Positions 35,801 to 47,703 of a DNA stretch of 64,000 nucleotides are shown piece by piece (within the stretch, counting starts at the first letter, position 1; each line of letters starts with the position of its first letter). The position numbers and the translations under genes were made by a program. The DNA is taken from the NCBI RefSeq assembly GCF_002078875.1, contig NC_034409.1, forward strand, positions 104,699,014-104,763,013, read 5' to 3'. The notes beneath the pieces are model-generated. The model searched no databases, was not told the origin of the DNA, and worked only from the letters and a program-made list of their open reading frames with translations. Origin of the DNA: Numida meleagris. Its lineage: Eukaryota > Chordata > Aves > Galliformes > Numididae.

Positions 35801-36069
35801 ATAAATGCCATTGCAAAAGCCAGGGGAGAAACCAGCATGCCAAGCGTACCTCAGTCTCCAAGGTACCATCTTTGGCTCTTTTGTGTAGGCAAAAGCACAG
35901 CAGCTCCCTGAGCCTGTCCCGTTAAAGGGTTGAGACCTCAGAAACAAACCTGATGAAAAGGTCTTCCTTGCCCCTCAATGTTTGCCTTGGCTTTGGTCTT
36001 GCAACAAACCTGATGGAGATTTTACAGAAAGCTGTTGATCTACAAAGTTGTGTGCCATCATAGGAAACT
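32897..36069. other. Presumed CLDN14 5' intron or flank, nothing coding recognised
   Basis: Mixed AT-rich DNA. A CACGTG E-box is followed by ATGTCA at 34786-34797. A 147-codon plus frame at 34789-35232 has no domain and looks like chance. Confidence 0.45.
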
Positions 36070-36472
36070 TATGAAGGGAGGTTGAGGAAACTGGGATTAT
36101 TCAGCCTGGAGAAGAAGAGGCCCAGGGGAGATCTCATTGCTCTCTACAACCACCTGAAGGGAGCCAAGGTGGGGGTTGGCCTCTTCTTGCAGGTAACAGC
36201 AATAGGACAAGAGGGAATGGCCTCAAGTTGCGCCAGAGGAAGTTCATGCTGGATATTAGGAAACATTTCTTGTCAGAAAGTGGTGAGGCAGTGGCTCAGG
36301 CTGCCCAGGGAGCTGGTGGAGTCACTGTCTTGGGAGATGTTCAAGAGCCGTGTGGATGTGGCACTGAGGGACATGGTCAGTGGGCATGGTGGGGTTGGGC
36401 TGGTGGTTGGACTAAATGATCTTAGTGGTCTTTTTCAACCTTAATGAATCCGTGTTTCTACATGATTCTATG
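36070..36472 (+). mobile_element. CR1 LINE, 3' part, sense
   Basis: Reads TTATGAAGGGAGGTTGAGG, ATTCAGCCTGGAGAAG, GTGTGGATGTGGCACTGAGG and GACTAAATGATCTTAGTGG to TACATGATTCTATGGG. It is about 400 bp, the same subfamily as the antisense copies at 18007 and 32511. The 120-codon frame in it is a CR1 remnant. Confidence 0.95.
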
Positions 36473-37586
36473 GGAGACATATTTTATTTTCAGGCCAATT
36501 CAGTTCCACTCCGAAGTGAGCTGACAGCCAAGTCACTCAGGATGCTCACAACTGACTGCACAGTGCCCGTGACACCATTGCAGCATGGTAGCTGGTGGGA
36601 GCACTGAGCCCGTGGTGCCATCCTGCCTGTGAGCTGAGCTTGTGTGGGACTCCTCACTGCCCTGCATTGCCCTGTGTTTGCTCTGATGGTTGTGTCTTCG
36701 GCCCTGCGTGAAATTCTCCCGACATTTTTGACACTTTCATTTGTCTTTTGGTACACCGGCAGCATAAATACGACCATTGGCCACAAACTCATTTGTCTTT
36801 CCTGTAGCTCTCAGAGAGTGCTGTAATTATTTAACTTCTTAAAACTTTCACACTCTTACAGCTCTCATAAAGTAGTTATTTAACTCTTGATATTTTCTTC
36901 CCAGCTGTGATGATTTAATCTAGCCTGGGTTTTGAAAGACTCAGCCAGGAAAATCCCACAGCGCAATACAGCTCATTTATAAGGATCAGCGTTTCTGCAA
37001 GACCAAGCCTGCACTGCGCTCTACATCTGTCTTATCTAAACACTACCATCACACTGTATTTAGGTTTTCACGGTAAGTTAAACCACAACACGTCGATTTG
37101 AGAAAGTCATACATCTGGCCTGGAAAGATCATTCTGTATTTTAAACATTTTGCGGAACAGCTCCATATTATTAATTTCAGGTAGGGCACATTTGCGTGGA
37201 GAGGTTTAGTTCTCTTGCCAGCAAGGGGGAAGCACTGCGGTCCCTTTACCACAGAATTTCGTACTTCTCACAATGACCCCCAGAATCAAGTCAGTCTTCA
37301 CCAGCTCTATAAATCACGGCCTTTCATAAACATCACAAAAGTATTCTGATGTGAGAATTGTGTTCTGACGCAGGTGAAATTCCCATTCTGTCCCAGTGAT
37401 TGCTTTCACCCATCAGTGAGAAAAAAACCCAAAATAACTAAGCAACCCAGCGGGGACATTTTATATTTCAAAATCAAGCCCTCTGAGTTCCAAAGCCAGG
37501 AAATTCTTAGAATTAAGATTCCTTTTACAGACATTAAATACCTGATATAGTTTATGTTGCTTATTAAAGGTCAACAAGAATACTTT

Positions 37587-37610
37587 AAAGTTTATATGTA
37601 TATAAACTTT
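37587..37610. repeat. AT-rich perfect inverted repeat
   Basis: Arms AAAGTTTATAT and ATATAAACTTT pair perfectly around a GT centre. The flanking sequence is also AT-rich. It could extrude as a small cruciform; no function is known. Confidence 0.85.
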
Positions 37611-38388
37611 ATAAATATATAACCCAGAAATTGCAAGTATAAACTCTCACTACATATATTTGCTATTGCTGAGCTAACATTGAAAGACACATACTAACTT
37701 TTTAAATTTCCTGACTTTTATGATTGCTCAATTTTGCAACCTGAACATTATTTTGAAACTAGGATTGTGTAAAATTTTCCCCACGAGACCGAGAGAACTA
37801 TGTGCTTTTGAAATGTTGCCTTTCTGTAGCTAATTTCCCTGGGTTGGTGTGTTGGTTTGGTTTTTCATTGTTTTTTTTTTAACTGAAAATCATGCAGACA
37901 GGAGCAAAATCATAGGACCTCAACAATAATCAAGTGCTCCTAGTACCCCGGTGCCTTAACCTCACACCGTGTGCTGGGTGTTCGCTCTCAGGTGCAGGTG
38001 TATGTCTGCAACGGATCACAGCCCTGTCCAGGAGCATTGCTAGCACTGCTCTCATGCTCAGGGTGAGGCACTCACTTGAGTGCTTTCCTGGATTGGGGAA
38101 TATCTTAAGAGAGATTTAAACTTGAAAGGATATTGAATTTAATTTTCCTATCAGTGCATGTGGGATTTGAACAGGTGATGAACTGCATCTAATAGCTGCT
38201 AGTGTGTGTAGTCCCTGGACGTGAATGGGAAATTAATCCTTTCTGTCTATGCGGAATCATAAAGCAGCGTAATAAGAAAGAGAAGCTGCGCTCATGTAAA
38301 ACACAGCACAGGTCGTTCTCAATCTGCATCCAGACTGCTCTGCAACTCAAGTTACAGACCTGTTTCTGGGCCCAGTGCTGGCTTTTTT

Positions 38389-38409
38389 GGGGGGGGAGTG
38401 GGTGTCGGG
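38389..38409 (+). other. Possible G-quadruplex motif
   Basis: A G8 run, then AGT, GGG, TGTC and GGG give four G-tracts with short loops within 21 bases. The region has no nearby promoter that I can identify. Confidence 0.4.
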
Positions 38410-39570
38410 AGCTCTTCTATTACCCAAACTTTTGAGGTGAAAATTCTCCCCTTGTGAGGGGGTAGCAAACCCATGCAATATTCAAAACTCCTTAAGCAGG
38501 ATTAAATGGAGCCTCCAGTCTGGTGCTGGCTCTCTGCAATGAGACGGCTTTTTGCCCCTTGTGAGCTGAATCTGAGCTCCCTAAGAAGAGCAATGCACTG
38601 AGCCCTGCTCTGAGGGCAGCACTGATGCTCATGCTTTTCCAATAGCACGTCATCCTCCTTCCCATGCAGCAAGACTGGGATGGACACTCCGCACCCATCT
38701 GTGATGAACTGCTTTATGACCAGTTCTAAATGACGCATGACTCTATGCTTATTGCACATCTTTACTGCAGGATGTCACCAAGTGAGAATGACTGAGCGTT
38801 GCAGAGGAGACCAGTGACTTTTTAAACAGGGACAAATCCTTCATGCACAAAACCTTTGTGCAAAGGTCTTTCCAAAGGGCTCAGCATTACATGGGAGAAA
38901 ATGATTCACAGCACTGGTATCTTGGTTTACAAAAATACATACAATGACGAGGGTATTTATTTAATTTGGAAGGTACTGGTGGTGCAGGTTTGTTTCCTTT
39001 GAACACGTGTCTCCGCAGACCATGTGCCAGTGTCTTTCCATGAGCTGATGAATGAGTTTAGGCGCTGGAAGGAACAGGAGGAACTTTTACCATGTTCCAA
39101 AGAATGGGAAATATGGTATTGTGGATTTATTTTTCAACCACTTAGGTACCATCCGGTTGCCTGCTGCAGATGCCTCTGTAAATATCTGCAAAGGAGGGAC
39201 CTTTCGGGAACTGATACACAGTGCCTGACAAGCAGAGCCAATAGAAATATACTCAATGTCCTGGATCTCTTTTTTCATTTCCTTCTTGTTCCCGTGTAGC
39301 TGTGGATTTTTCTTCCTGGCTTGGAGGTGAGTGCTGCCAAGCAGCTGGGCTGAGGAAGTCCAGCCCTAAACTGACTGCAAAATCTGCAAGAGGAATGCCC
39401 GGTGGCCAGGATTGCTCTGTCCCTGCAGCACCTCACAGGTGGCCCTGTTTTGGGAAGAGCTCCCAGGCAGGGAACAAAAACTTGCCCAGGTGTCCTGGGG
39501 CCAGCTAGTCCAATGCCTGGAGCTATTCCGATGCTGTTGCACCGCTGTCACTACTACTGCTATTATAATG

Positions 39571-39708
39571 GCTCCCTGTCCTTGGAGACACTCAAGGTCA
39601 GGCTGGATGGGGCTCTGAGCACCTGATGGAGCTGTTCATTGCAGGGATGTTGGACCAGATGGCCTTTAAGAGTCCCTTCCAACTCAGTGACTCTATGATT
39701 CTATGATT
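39571..39708 (+). mobile_element. CR1 LINE, 3' end, sense, with two terminal repeats
   Basis: Reads CTTGGAGACACTCAAGGTC, AGGCTGGATGGGGCTCTGAG and TCCCTTCCAACTCAGTG, then CTCTATGATTCTATGATT. The last part shows two copies of the 8-bp CR1 terminal repeat. It is a short, well-preserved tail. Confidence 0.95.
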
Positions 39709-40304
39709 ACAGTACACTGCCTTATTACTATTGTTATTAACATTAGTCTCTTCCTACTATTTCCAAGGCAACAACATGCTTCTCAGAAGCAGCCACATCT
39801 TCCAGTGACTTTGTCAGTGCCCATCACAGAGATGGGAAAAGGCATGATTTTCTGCCAAAGTGTAATGCAGCAATTAACCCTCTGGTGCTTCCCTGACGCA
39901 GCGATTCATGAGGATGAAAGCTCCAGACCTACTGGCTCCATGGAGTTACTTTTACTGTATCAACTTTTCACATGAAATAAAAAGCGTAGCCACATGAGAG
40001 ATGAAACTTATCTATGCACCTCCAGGTTGCAGAGAGCAAAGCACTTCTAAAGCAAGCAAAGTGATTAGGAGAAATAAGGAAATGAAATCACTTAATGGGA
40101 ATGTGCAGTGCATAGAAGGAATCAATAAATAGTTCCCAGGAGTTATCAGGGGCTGTTTAATGCTTTTTGGACCTAAACTATCTAATCCCTCCTCTTTCTG
40201 TTTTATTTGTTCTCCATTCTCTCACATATCACTGGAATATCATGCATCCTGTGAAGATCGCAACAGCTGCTGGGTCCTGAGGCTCAAGGTATGCAGAAAG
40301 GGTC

Positions 40305-40352
40305 AAGCTCTCTTTATGTTATGTATCAAAGCTCTCTTTATGTTATGTATCA
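40305..40352 (+). repeat. Perfect 24-bp tandem duplication
   Basis: Units at 40305-40328 and 40329-40352 are identical, each starting AAGCTCTCTT and ending ATGTATCA. The lack of any difference suggests a recent event or an ongoing length polymorphism. Confidence 0.9.
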
Positions 40353-43055
40353 GATTCTCCATGAGAAATCTCTTGCCCCTCAGAGTTGCTTTAAAGCCTT
40401 ACTGAGGATACGGATATAAGCCTGTTTCCACACACACACAAAAACTGTCTTCCTTTTCCCTAATACATGCTATGGAACAATCATCCCTTGGATTTGGCCA
40501 GTAAGCATTAGATCATCTGAATGGTGATAGATAAAGCAGTGCAGCATGTTGTGCTGTATGGCCGGTGAAACATTTTACAAATCAATTACTGCAAAAGAGG
40601 AGGAAATAACAGCCTGCAGGCCCTCTTGTTGACATCTGTGTAGCTTCTCTATGACTCACATCACTGATAGTCCCTAGATGTTTTCCAACTTATCTACATG
40701 TTGCTTTTTTTTCACTACACAAACGTGACAAATAGATGAACACAGAAATCTCTAAGCCCCGAGTTCAGTACCTATTGAAGTTACTGCTCACTTGAATGAG
40801 TCCCGAACCAAGATTTTACTTCTGGATGGTGTCAAATTATCTCTTTGTCACTGTTCACACTGATGTGTTTTCAGAGGACATGACTGCTAGAGTCACCTGA
40901 ACTGGTGATGAAGTCTGCGAACAAATAAAAGACATAAAAGAATTGGGCTAGCAGAAGATTTTAATTCAAGCTACCGTTAAGCAACATGAATGTGCAGCCT
41001 TTTTTATTTGATGATGTCTACCTGAGCAGAGGATATGCCAGAAACCAGCAGTGCACATAACTCATGCCCCTGAACCCCTACCACAGCTTTCATTGCACTG
41101 CCTTAGTTTTTCCCTTTAATAGCACCCTATATTCAAACAAAAGGATGGTCTATCTTCTGATATTTATCATTGCTGGGAAATGTCTTAATGCTTTTAAGTG
41201 GTTGAAAGGCCTACATCTTTTGGTGGAAGTTGAGCCAAGGTAAGAAAAACTGAGGAGGGCTGCAAGGTTTGCTCTACTCTCCTGAAGATCAAACTGATTA
41301 TCTGTGAGATGGACAAAGTTTCACCAATTTTTTTGTAAACAGAAAATACTCCATTTAATTTTAATCAGCCTTAATTATGGAATCAAAGTCTCCCTTCACC
41401 TAGTAATTGCGTACCGTCAACATGTCCAGTGATGAGATCACACCAAATGGTCTGAACCATTGTAATTTGGGAGAATTAAGTTATATTTTAAATCCAGGTT
41501 ATAGCATAAGTGTATATCTCAATATAAAGCAGCCTCCTTCTGAAAGTTTTTCTCATTCCTTGACTCAAAAATGTGTTTTACTTATCAATATAAAAAAAAA
41601 AAAATTGCAAGCAAGTTAGATCAAAGATCCATGCTTTCCTGTAGTCTATCCCAAAAGTGCCAATAGCTGAGGTTTAGGAAAGAGTAAAAACAGAAAAGCA
41701 TGTGACATTTCTTTTCCAGAATCCCTGCCTCCAGCCAGCTGACAATCACAGACCTCTTGACCCTGAAATGTTATCTTTGTGTTTCACCTTAATGGCTTTT
41801 TCTTTCACTGTTTTGTCTAACTACTTTTTCAACCCATACAAATGTTTAATATTAAACTGTGTCCCGTGTTAGAACAGTCATTCTCCACTTCTATGTGCTG
41901 CTCATGATTTTGTAACAGACAAAACTGCGAGGGCAACCCAAGCCCACAGGGTTCAAACCTACATCATCTCAGAAGATATAAAATGGTTTGATTCTCCAGA
42001 GTAAAGCCACCTTTCCACCTATTTCTGCCTTCTACCATTTTCCACCCCATGCAACCTGCAGTTCTCAGCATAATAAAACACAGCAAGCACGAGTCCTTGG
42101 CAAGTGGAGGGAAGTTATTTAATGTCTGTTGAGAATCTGCCCCCATATGTTTAATAAATGCTTTCATTCAATAAATGTGTACTCAGCTTTAAGAACCATG
42201 GAAAACTACAGAGGTTTTTTTTGCATCGTGTGCCAAGATATTAATAATCTGGCAAATAACTCTTTACTCAAAGTAGTAAAAGGCCAGTGAAGCCAAGACT
42301 TGCTGTTACCACTTTAATAACAATTATTTGCTGGTGATCACCAGTCTTCAGTGAAAATTTCAGCTGCCTATGGTATTTTTTCATTTTTGCTAAGTGCTAT
42401 GTGACTCAGGGCCCAGCTCTACTGCTCTTTCTCACACCAAGTTTTATCTTCTTGCAAATTAGCCTCAAAAGAGTTGAGTTGAAGCAAAATACAACTCATG
42501 CTGAGGAACAGCAGCAGAATCTGATCCTGTGTTACTGGTCTCCAAATGATTTTTGAGTAGCTGGCACCAAAGCTTTACATATATCTTTAAAATACTGGAG
42601 GTCTGGCTTTATTACCAAGCATTGTTTTTAAGAAGACATATGTTATTTCTATTAGATTCTGTTTGTGAAAACTACATATTCTTTGACTACTGCAGCTTCC
42701 GAAATAAAAAGTAAATGGCAAATTCAGACTTCTGAAACTGTGGTACTTCCACCAAGAAAATAACCCTGAAACCTCACCAGACACATCTGAATATATCACC
42801 ATTGAATTATTGCTGTTTTACTAGACTTCAAATTATTTTCTCTTACACCCAGTGGCCCAGTAATAAAAAGTCCTCACTCACATTCACTGATACTGGGAAA
42901 AAGCTAAATCAGTGAGATGAAAAATGATCTGAAAACAATTAGGGTCGTAAGGTGTGCTTCTGGGCACACCATGAAAGCAATCTGTATTTCAAAATTTCTG
43001 TGTCAGCCATAGAGCAATCCATGTTGTTCCTGGGGGTACCAGATGCAGAAATCAC

Positions 43056-43081
43056 TTTTTTTTTTGGGGGGGGGGGGGGGG
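43056..43081 (+). repeat. Homopolymer junction T10 followed by G16
   Basis: Ten T are directly followed by sixteen G (minus strand C16A10). Such G-runs are rare, unstable and prone to sequencing error, so the exact length is doubtful. Confidence 0.85.
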
Positions 43082-46000
43082 AACACCAAACATATGCTAG
43101 AAGTAAAAACCTGAGGACATTTCTTGAGTAGGTTCTCATTGCCATGGAACTCAGAGAGGAATCAGAGAGAGGCACATCTACAAGAGCATAAAATGAACTT
43201 CTCATTGCCTCAACTGCCTTCAGGACACAGACAACCCAAAGAGAATCAAACACAGAAAGTATTGTACTCACAGCAGCTACAAGTCAGAACAGATTAATAA
43301 AATGGCATCAGTTTTACCAGATAAACAAAAAGAACAAAAGCTGCTGAGTGGTTGCTGAAGTCAATGGGAACTGAGGGCATTTGGTACTTTGTGGGTTCCA
43401 GGTTCTGAAGGAGAGACAGCTACACAAGAGCCTCCCTTCTTTCCCTCTCTACACAAACGTGAACACATACAACTGACCTTCCAGGAAGGCCTCTGGTCCC
43501 ACTGGCCATACCTTGCCGGGTCTTTCCCTGCAGGGCATGGTGAGCTGGCCCCATCTGAGCATCAAACTTGTATCAACATTTTGATTTGGATAGAAGGAAC
43601 ATGCTGAATTTATAATGGCTTGCTGAGTGACACGCAATTTGTAGTTCACTTCCAAGTCCTCAGGCAAGTGGCAATAGGTCAGCAAAAGCTTTTACTGTTG
43701 TTTGCTTTGGAATAAAAAATCTTCAATCTTCTTTGTTGTCAGGTGAGCAGAAATAGGTTTTGATAGCCACTGTGTGGAAAACAGCATACTAAATGGATGC
43801 TATCCAACATGTCTGGGGGCTCTCTGCTCCGTGATTAAAAGGAAAGGCCTGTGTAAGTCAGGCCAGGCATGTGGGTTGAGTGAACTGCAGGTTACGGATC
43901 TGCTTCACCGTGTTGAGGAAAACCAATGCACATTTACTGTAGGAGAGTCCTTCTGTGTTCATCTCAGACAACATAATATTTACCTGCTGCATGTCTAGAC
44001 AATTACTCAATCTGAGAAAGATCTACAGATAGAAGGTAGATAACATGACCTGTGCTACACCAAAAGAGAAATTGAGGTATAGAAATGTTTGGTCACACAG
44101 CAGGTTAGGAGCAGTGCTTGGAGCACAATCCCACATTTCCTATTTCCTCCTGGAGATAACTTCTCAGACAGAGCTTAGATCCCTTCTGAGGGCTCATATT
44201 TAATCCCACATTTTGGAGCCACACTCCACCATTAAGTCTTCAGGACAGATCTCATGATGAGGTTTCAAACATCAGCAAAGTTAGGTAACAGCAACCTTTG
44301 TATTGTGACAGTGTCTTCCCAGTGCATTTTGAGAACACGCTGTTGTGTCTTTCATTGTCTGGGAAGCCTACTGAAAAAGAACTACAGTAAAAGAAAAGTG
44401 GCCAAGACAGCAAGCATTGCTCTTGCAGGGTGACTGCAAGGTAAATAAAAAACAACAACTGGAAAACAAAACTATTCTTATGACACTTTCATATGCTTGT
44501 CTACCCAAAAAGAAGTCAGAATCAAAAACAACCAAATTAATAATACTCAAATTAACACCTTCAAATTGCTTTCTCTCCTGATACACGCAACACAACTACA
44601 TATAATCACCCTACTCATTTGCATTTACTCTACATCACCCCTGTATTTACAACAGAGCATATCTTCTGAATCCATCAAGGAATGTCATTTGAATCTCCCT
44701 CTGCTAGCACCAGAGCTCAGCTGTTGGATGTGGATGTGCTGATGATAAGGTATTCCATATTTAGTATAGTCTGAGTGCTAGAAACAGGCCAGATTTTAAA
44801 TCCATTCGTACTGCCTTGCAGCAACATTTAACTGAATCATGACTGTTCTCGTAAGTGTCAAAAACCATATGAGGCTCATTTCAGAGAAAAACTGTCAGGA
44901 GCAATCTGCAATCATCAGAGTGAAAAGCTGTTGAAATACGCTGCGTTATCAAGGATTCATGACATGCAGCCTGTAGGAACTGGAAGGATCTCAGCAACAA
45001 GTGGAAAATGTACTCTTGTACTAGAAGAAAATGGCAGAGGGGAGTGACACAGCGCAGAGAAATGCCCGTAGAGGTATGGACCTGCTGGCCATATATACCA
45101 TCTTGGAATAAAGAGACTTTAAGTGGTTTCTGTGTCTCTTGATCTTCTCCCAGAAGTGGCTTTAGCTGTGAAATTGTGCAGAATCTCAGCACTCTCTTGT
45201 TGGTGGTGTCAAACCATGAGCTGGGACAGCCATACCTCATGAGTTACGGGCCACCCTTCTCTTCCACAGCCTGGGAACAATTTTTCTAGCTATTTGCAGT
45301 CTGAAGAAAGTTGAAAAATGGATATAAAATTGTCTCTTCTATGGAATAACTTGGGAAAACAAGTGAATGTAGCAAAAACGAAGAAACCAAGAGGACTGTT
45401 GGAGCTATGGCCTTGTTTCTGTTGGAAGAACTGGTCCTCATGCAGCTAAGATGGATGTGGTCCTAAGGTTCCCATTGTTCTTTCTGATTCAGGAAACCAA
45501 AATAACAACAGGAACACCTAATTTCTTCTGAAACTAGCCAGGAAATTGTGCCCCTTAGATTTGGATGTGGAACTTGGCTGAGCAAACTATGCTTTCATCA
45601 CCTTAAAGTTAGACTATTGCAAGCAATACATTCTCAAGCTGGAGTTAACCACAAAAAGGCACTCAGAACCTGTAGCTGGTTCATAAGACTTGTCTCCTGA
45701 GTCAGACATGCCAAAGAAAGCACTTCACACCAGTGCTCTGCACTCCCTCTGGACTTCCAATCCAGTTACACAACTGGCTTCAAAGATCTTGTCTTTCAGC
45801 TGTAAAATCTTGAAATGGCACAGGCATGCCTCACAGCCCATCTTTCTTCCTTCTTCCTCTCACTGTGATCAGGAGGGACAACAGTTAGCCTTTTCTCAAG
45901 CTCCAAAAGAGACTTAGGAGCCTTTATCTTTTCACATTGCTGTGGCTTGAGCTCCTATGTCTCTGGTGCATTTCTGAAAATGTTACGCATGCAAGGAGGC

Positions 46001-47420
46001 TGAGAGTCTAAAGTACACAGACCTTCTGTGCATGGAAGAGGCTGAGCCAACTGCTGAACCCAGCTTCAGAAAGGGATATGGTTTGATTAAAAGCAAGAAC
46101 TTAGAATCCCAGCTTCCCATGACGCACTTGGCAGCAGAAACCAGGTGATAGGCACTTTCCCTGAGAAGAGCTGCAGCAATTGAAGCCTCCCCCACCCTCC
46201 CAAAGCTAAGGCAAGATGACAGGTTGTTGATTAGATTCTCCCTGGAGCTGACTCACAGTCCCATTCAGGAGGGTTCAGTAGTTTACTTGGCTTCTTTGCT
46301 TTATGCTGAGGAAAAAAAATAAAAATAAAAAAACCTCAACTATAAAAGGTCCTTTGTGGAATTCTCCCAGAATACAGAAGATCACTTTTTCCAAAGAAGT
46401 TTAGTATTGTAAGAGCTACATCCTTTCCACAATAATGTGTCAAAAATTCAGTAAAAATATTCACAGTATATCTCTCACTGTATATTTCAGTAGCAAATAC
46501 TGCATAAAAGCTCCTGTACACACAGCAAATTCCATTTGGAGTAGAAGTGGTGAAGGGAAAATGACAATCCCTGTAGGTGAAGATTGTAGGACTCAGATAC
46601 AAAGCAAACAGAGAGTTGCTGGGATAAGGAATAATGAAAGCCACTGTGTGGGAGTGAGAAGGGAATGCAATAGGACGCACAGCATCCTTGCCGCAGAAGA
46701 GGAATCCAAACTGATATTCCTGAAGCAGAGTCAGGGAACTGAGATGGACAGTGATAGTACCGATGGAGCCCCAGAGCTCAAGAGGTGTGAAGTGCATTTG
46801 GCCTGCAAAGATAGGAGTCTCCCTTGCACCTTTTTGAAGTTGCTCACCATGAAACACACATCCCTTTTTCCCTCCCCATAGGGGTCCTTTCACCAAAGAG
46901 CAGGCGAAATTTGAAACATCTTGAAATCCAACAGAGCCAGAAGTGTCACAGTTGCCATAGCTCAAGCTGAGCAGAAAGAAATTCAACCATCAGACTTCAA
47001 CATCAATAGGAAATGTTTCCAGGGTCCCTATCAGAAAAATGTTTTGATCAGTCACTTCTACAAAGAACTGAATTTCACCACTCCCAAAAATGGCAAGGAG
47101 AAAGCAGTAAATGCTGATCTCCTGTAGATAATGGTGGTGTGGCAGGAAAGATCAAAACCAGCATATTTCTCCTGCTGTTTAACTAATGTTTTGTGATTTT
47201 ACACTGTATGTCAGCATCACGTCCTAAAAGAAAACTTTTCAAGAATCTGCTAGTAAGTGCTTTGGATTTAACAAATTCATCTGTTTCTTTATACAGCTTG
47301 TTTCATTTGGTATAAGCTTCAGTTTGTGAACAGAAACAAACAGATTACAGGCAATTCCACTCTAAGAAATTCAGACCAAATAGCAGCAGTTATGTCTGTT
47401 AGGATTTTATACAGTCCAAT

Positions 47421-47703
47421 AGTGATAGGACAAGGGGAATGGTTTTTAATTAAAAGAGAGGAAATTTAGGTTAGATGTTAGCAAGAAATTCTTTCCTCAG
47501 AGGTCAGTGAGGCCCTGGCACAGGCTGCCCAGAGAAGCTGTGGTGCCCCATCCCTGGAGGCGCTCAAGGCCAGGTTGGATGGGGCCCTGGGCAGCCTGAG
47601 CTGGTGGGAACAGGCCTGCCCATGGCAGGGATTGGGGCTGGGTGGGCTTTGAGGTCCCTTACAACCGAAACAATTATGTGATTCCATGACTCTATGATTC
47701 TGT
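47421..47703 (+). mobile_element. CR1 LINE, 3' end, sense
   Basis: Reads AGTGATAGGACAAGGGGAAT, TGCCCAGAGAAGCTGTGGTG, AGGCCAGGTTGGATGGGG and GGTCCCTTACAACCGAAAC to GACTCTATGATTCTGTG. It is the same subfamily as the antisense copies at 50261 and 58872. Confidence 0.95.

Larger units (their letters stand above)
36473..39570. other. Presumed CLDN14 5' intron or flank, with a palindrome and a G-run
   Basis: No gene recognised. It contains a 24-base palindrome at 37587-37610 and a G-rich motif at 38389-38409, both listed separately. Confidence 0.45.
39709..47420. other. Presumed CLDN14 5' intron or flank, repeats but no recognised gene
   Basis: About 7.7 kb without CR1. It holds a perfect 24-bp tandem duplication at 40305, a T10G16 tract at 43056, and an open 216-codon minus frame at 46336-46986. 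That frame opens from TTG; its first ATG is codon 64, and no domain is recognised. A 119-codon minus frame at 44881-45240 is likewise unassigned. Confidence 0.45.

Noticed and set aside
41940..41965. GGTTCAAACC, resembling a tRNA B box
   Set aside because: No A box or cloverleaf stems lie at the right distance.
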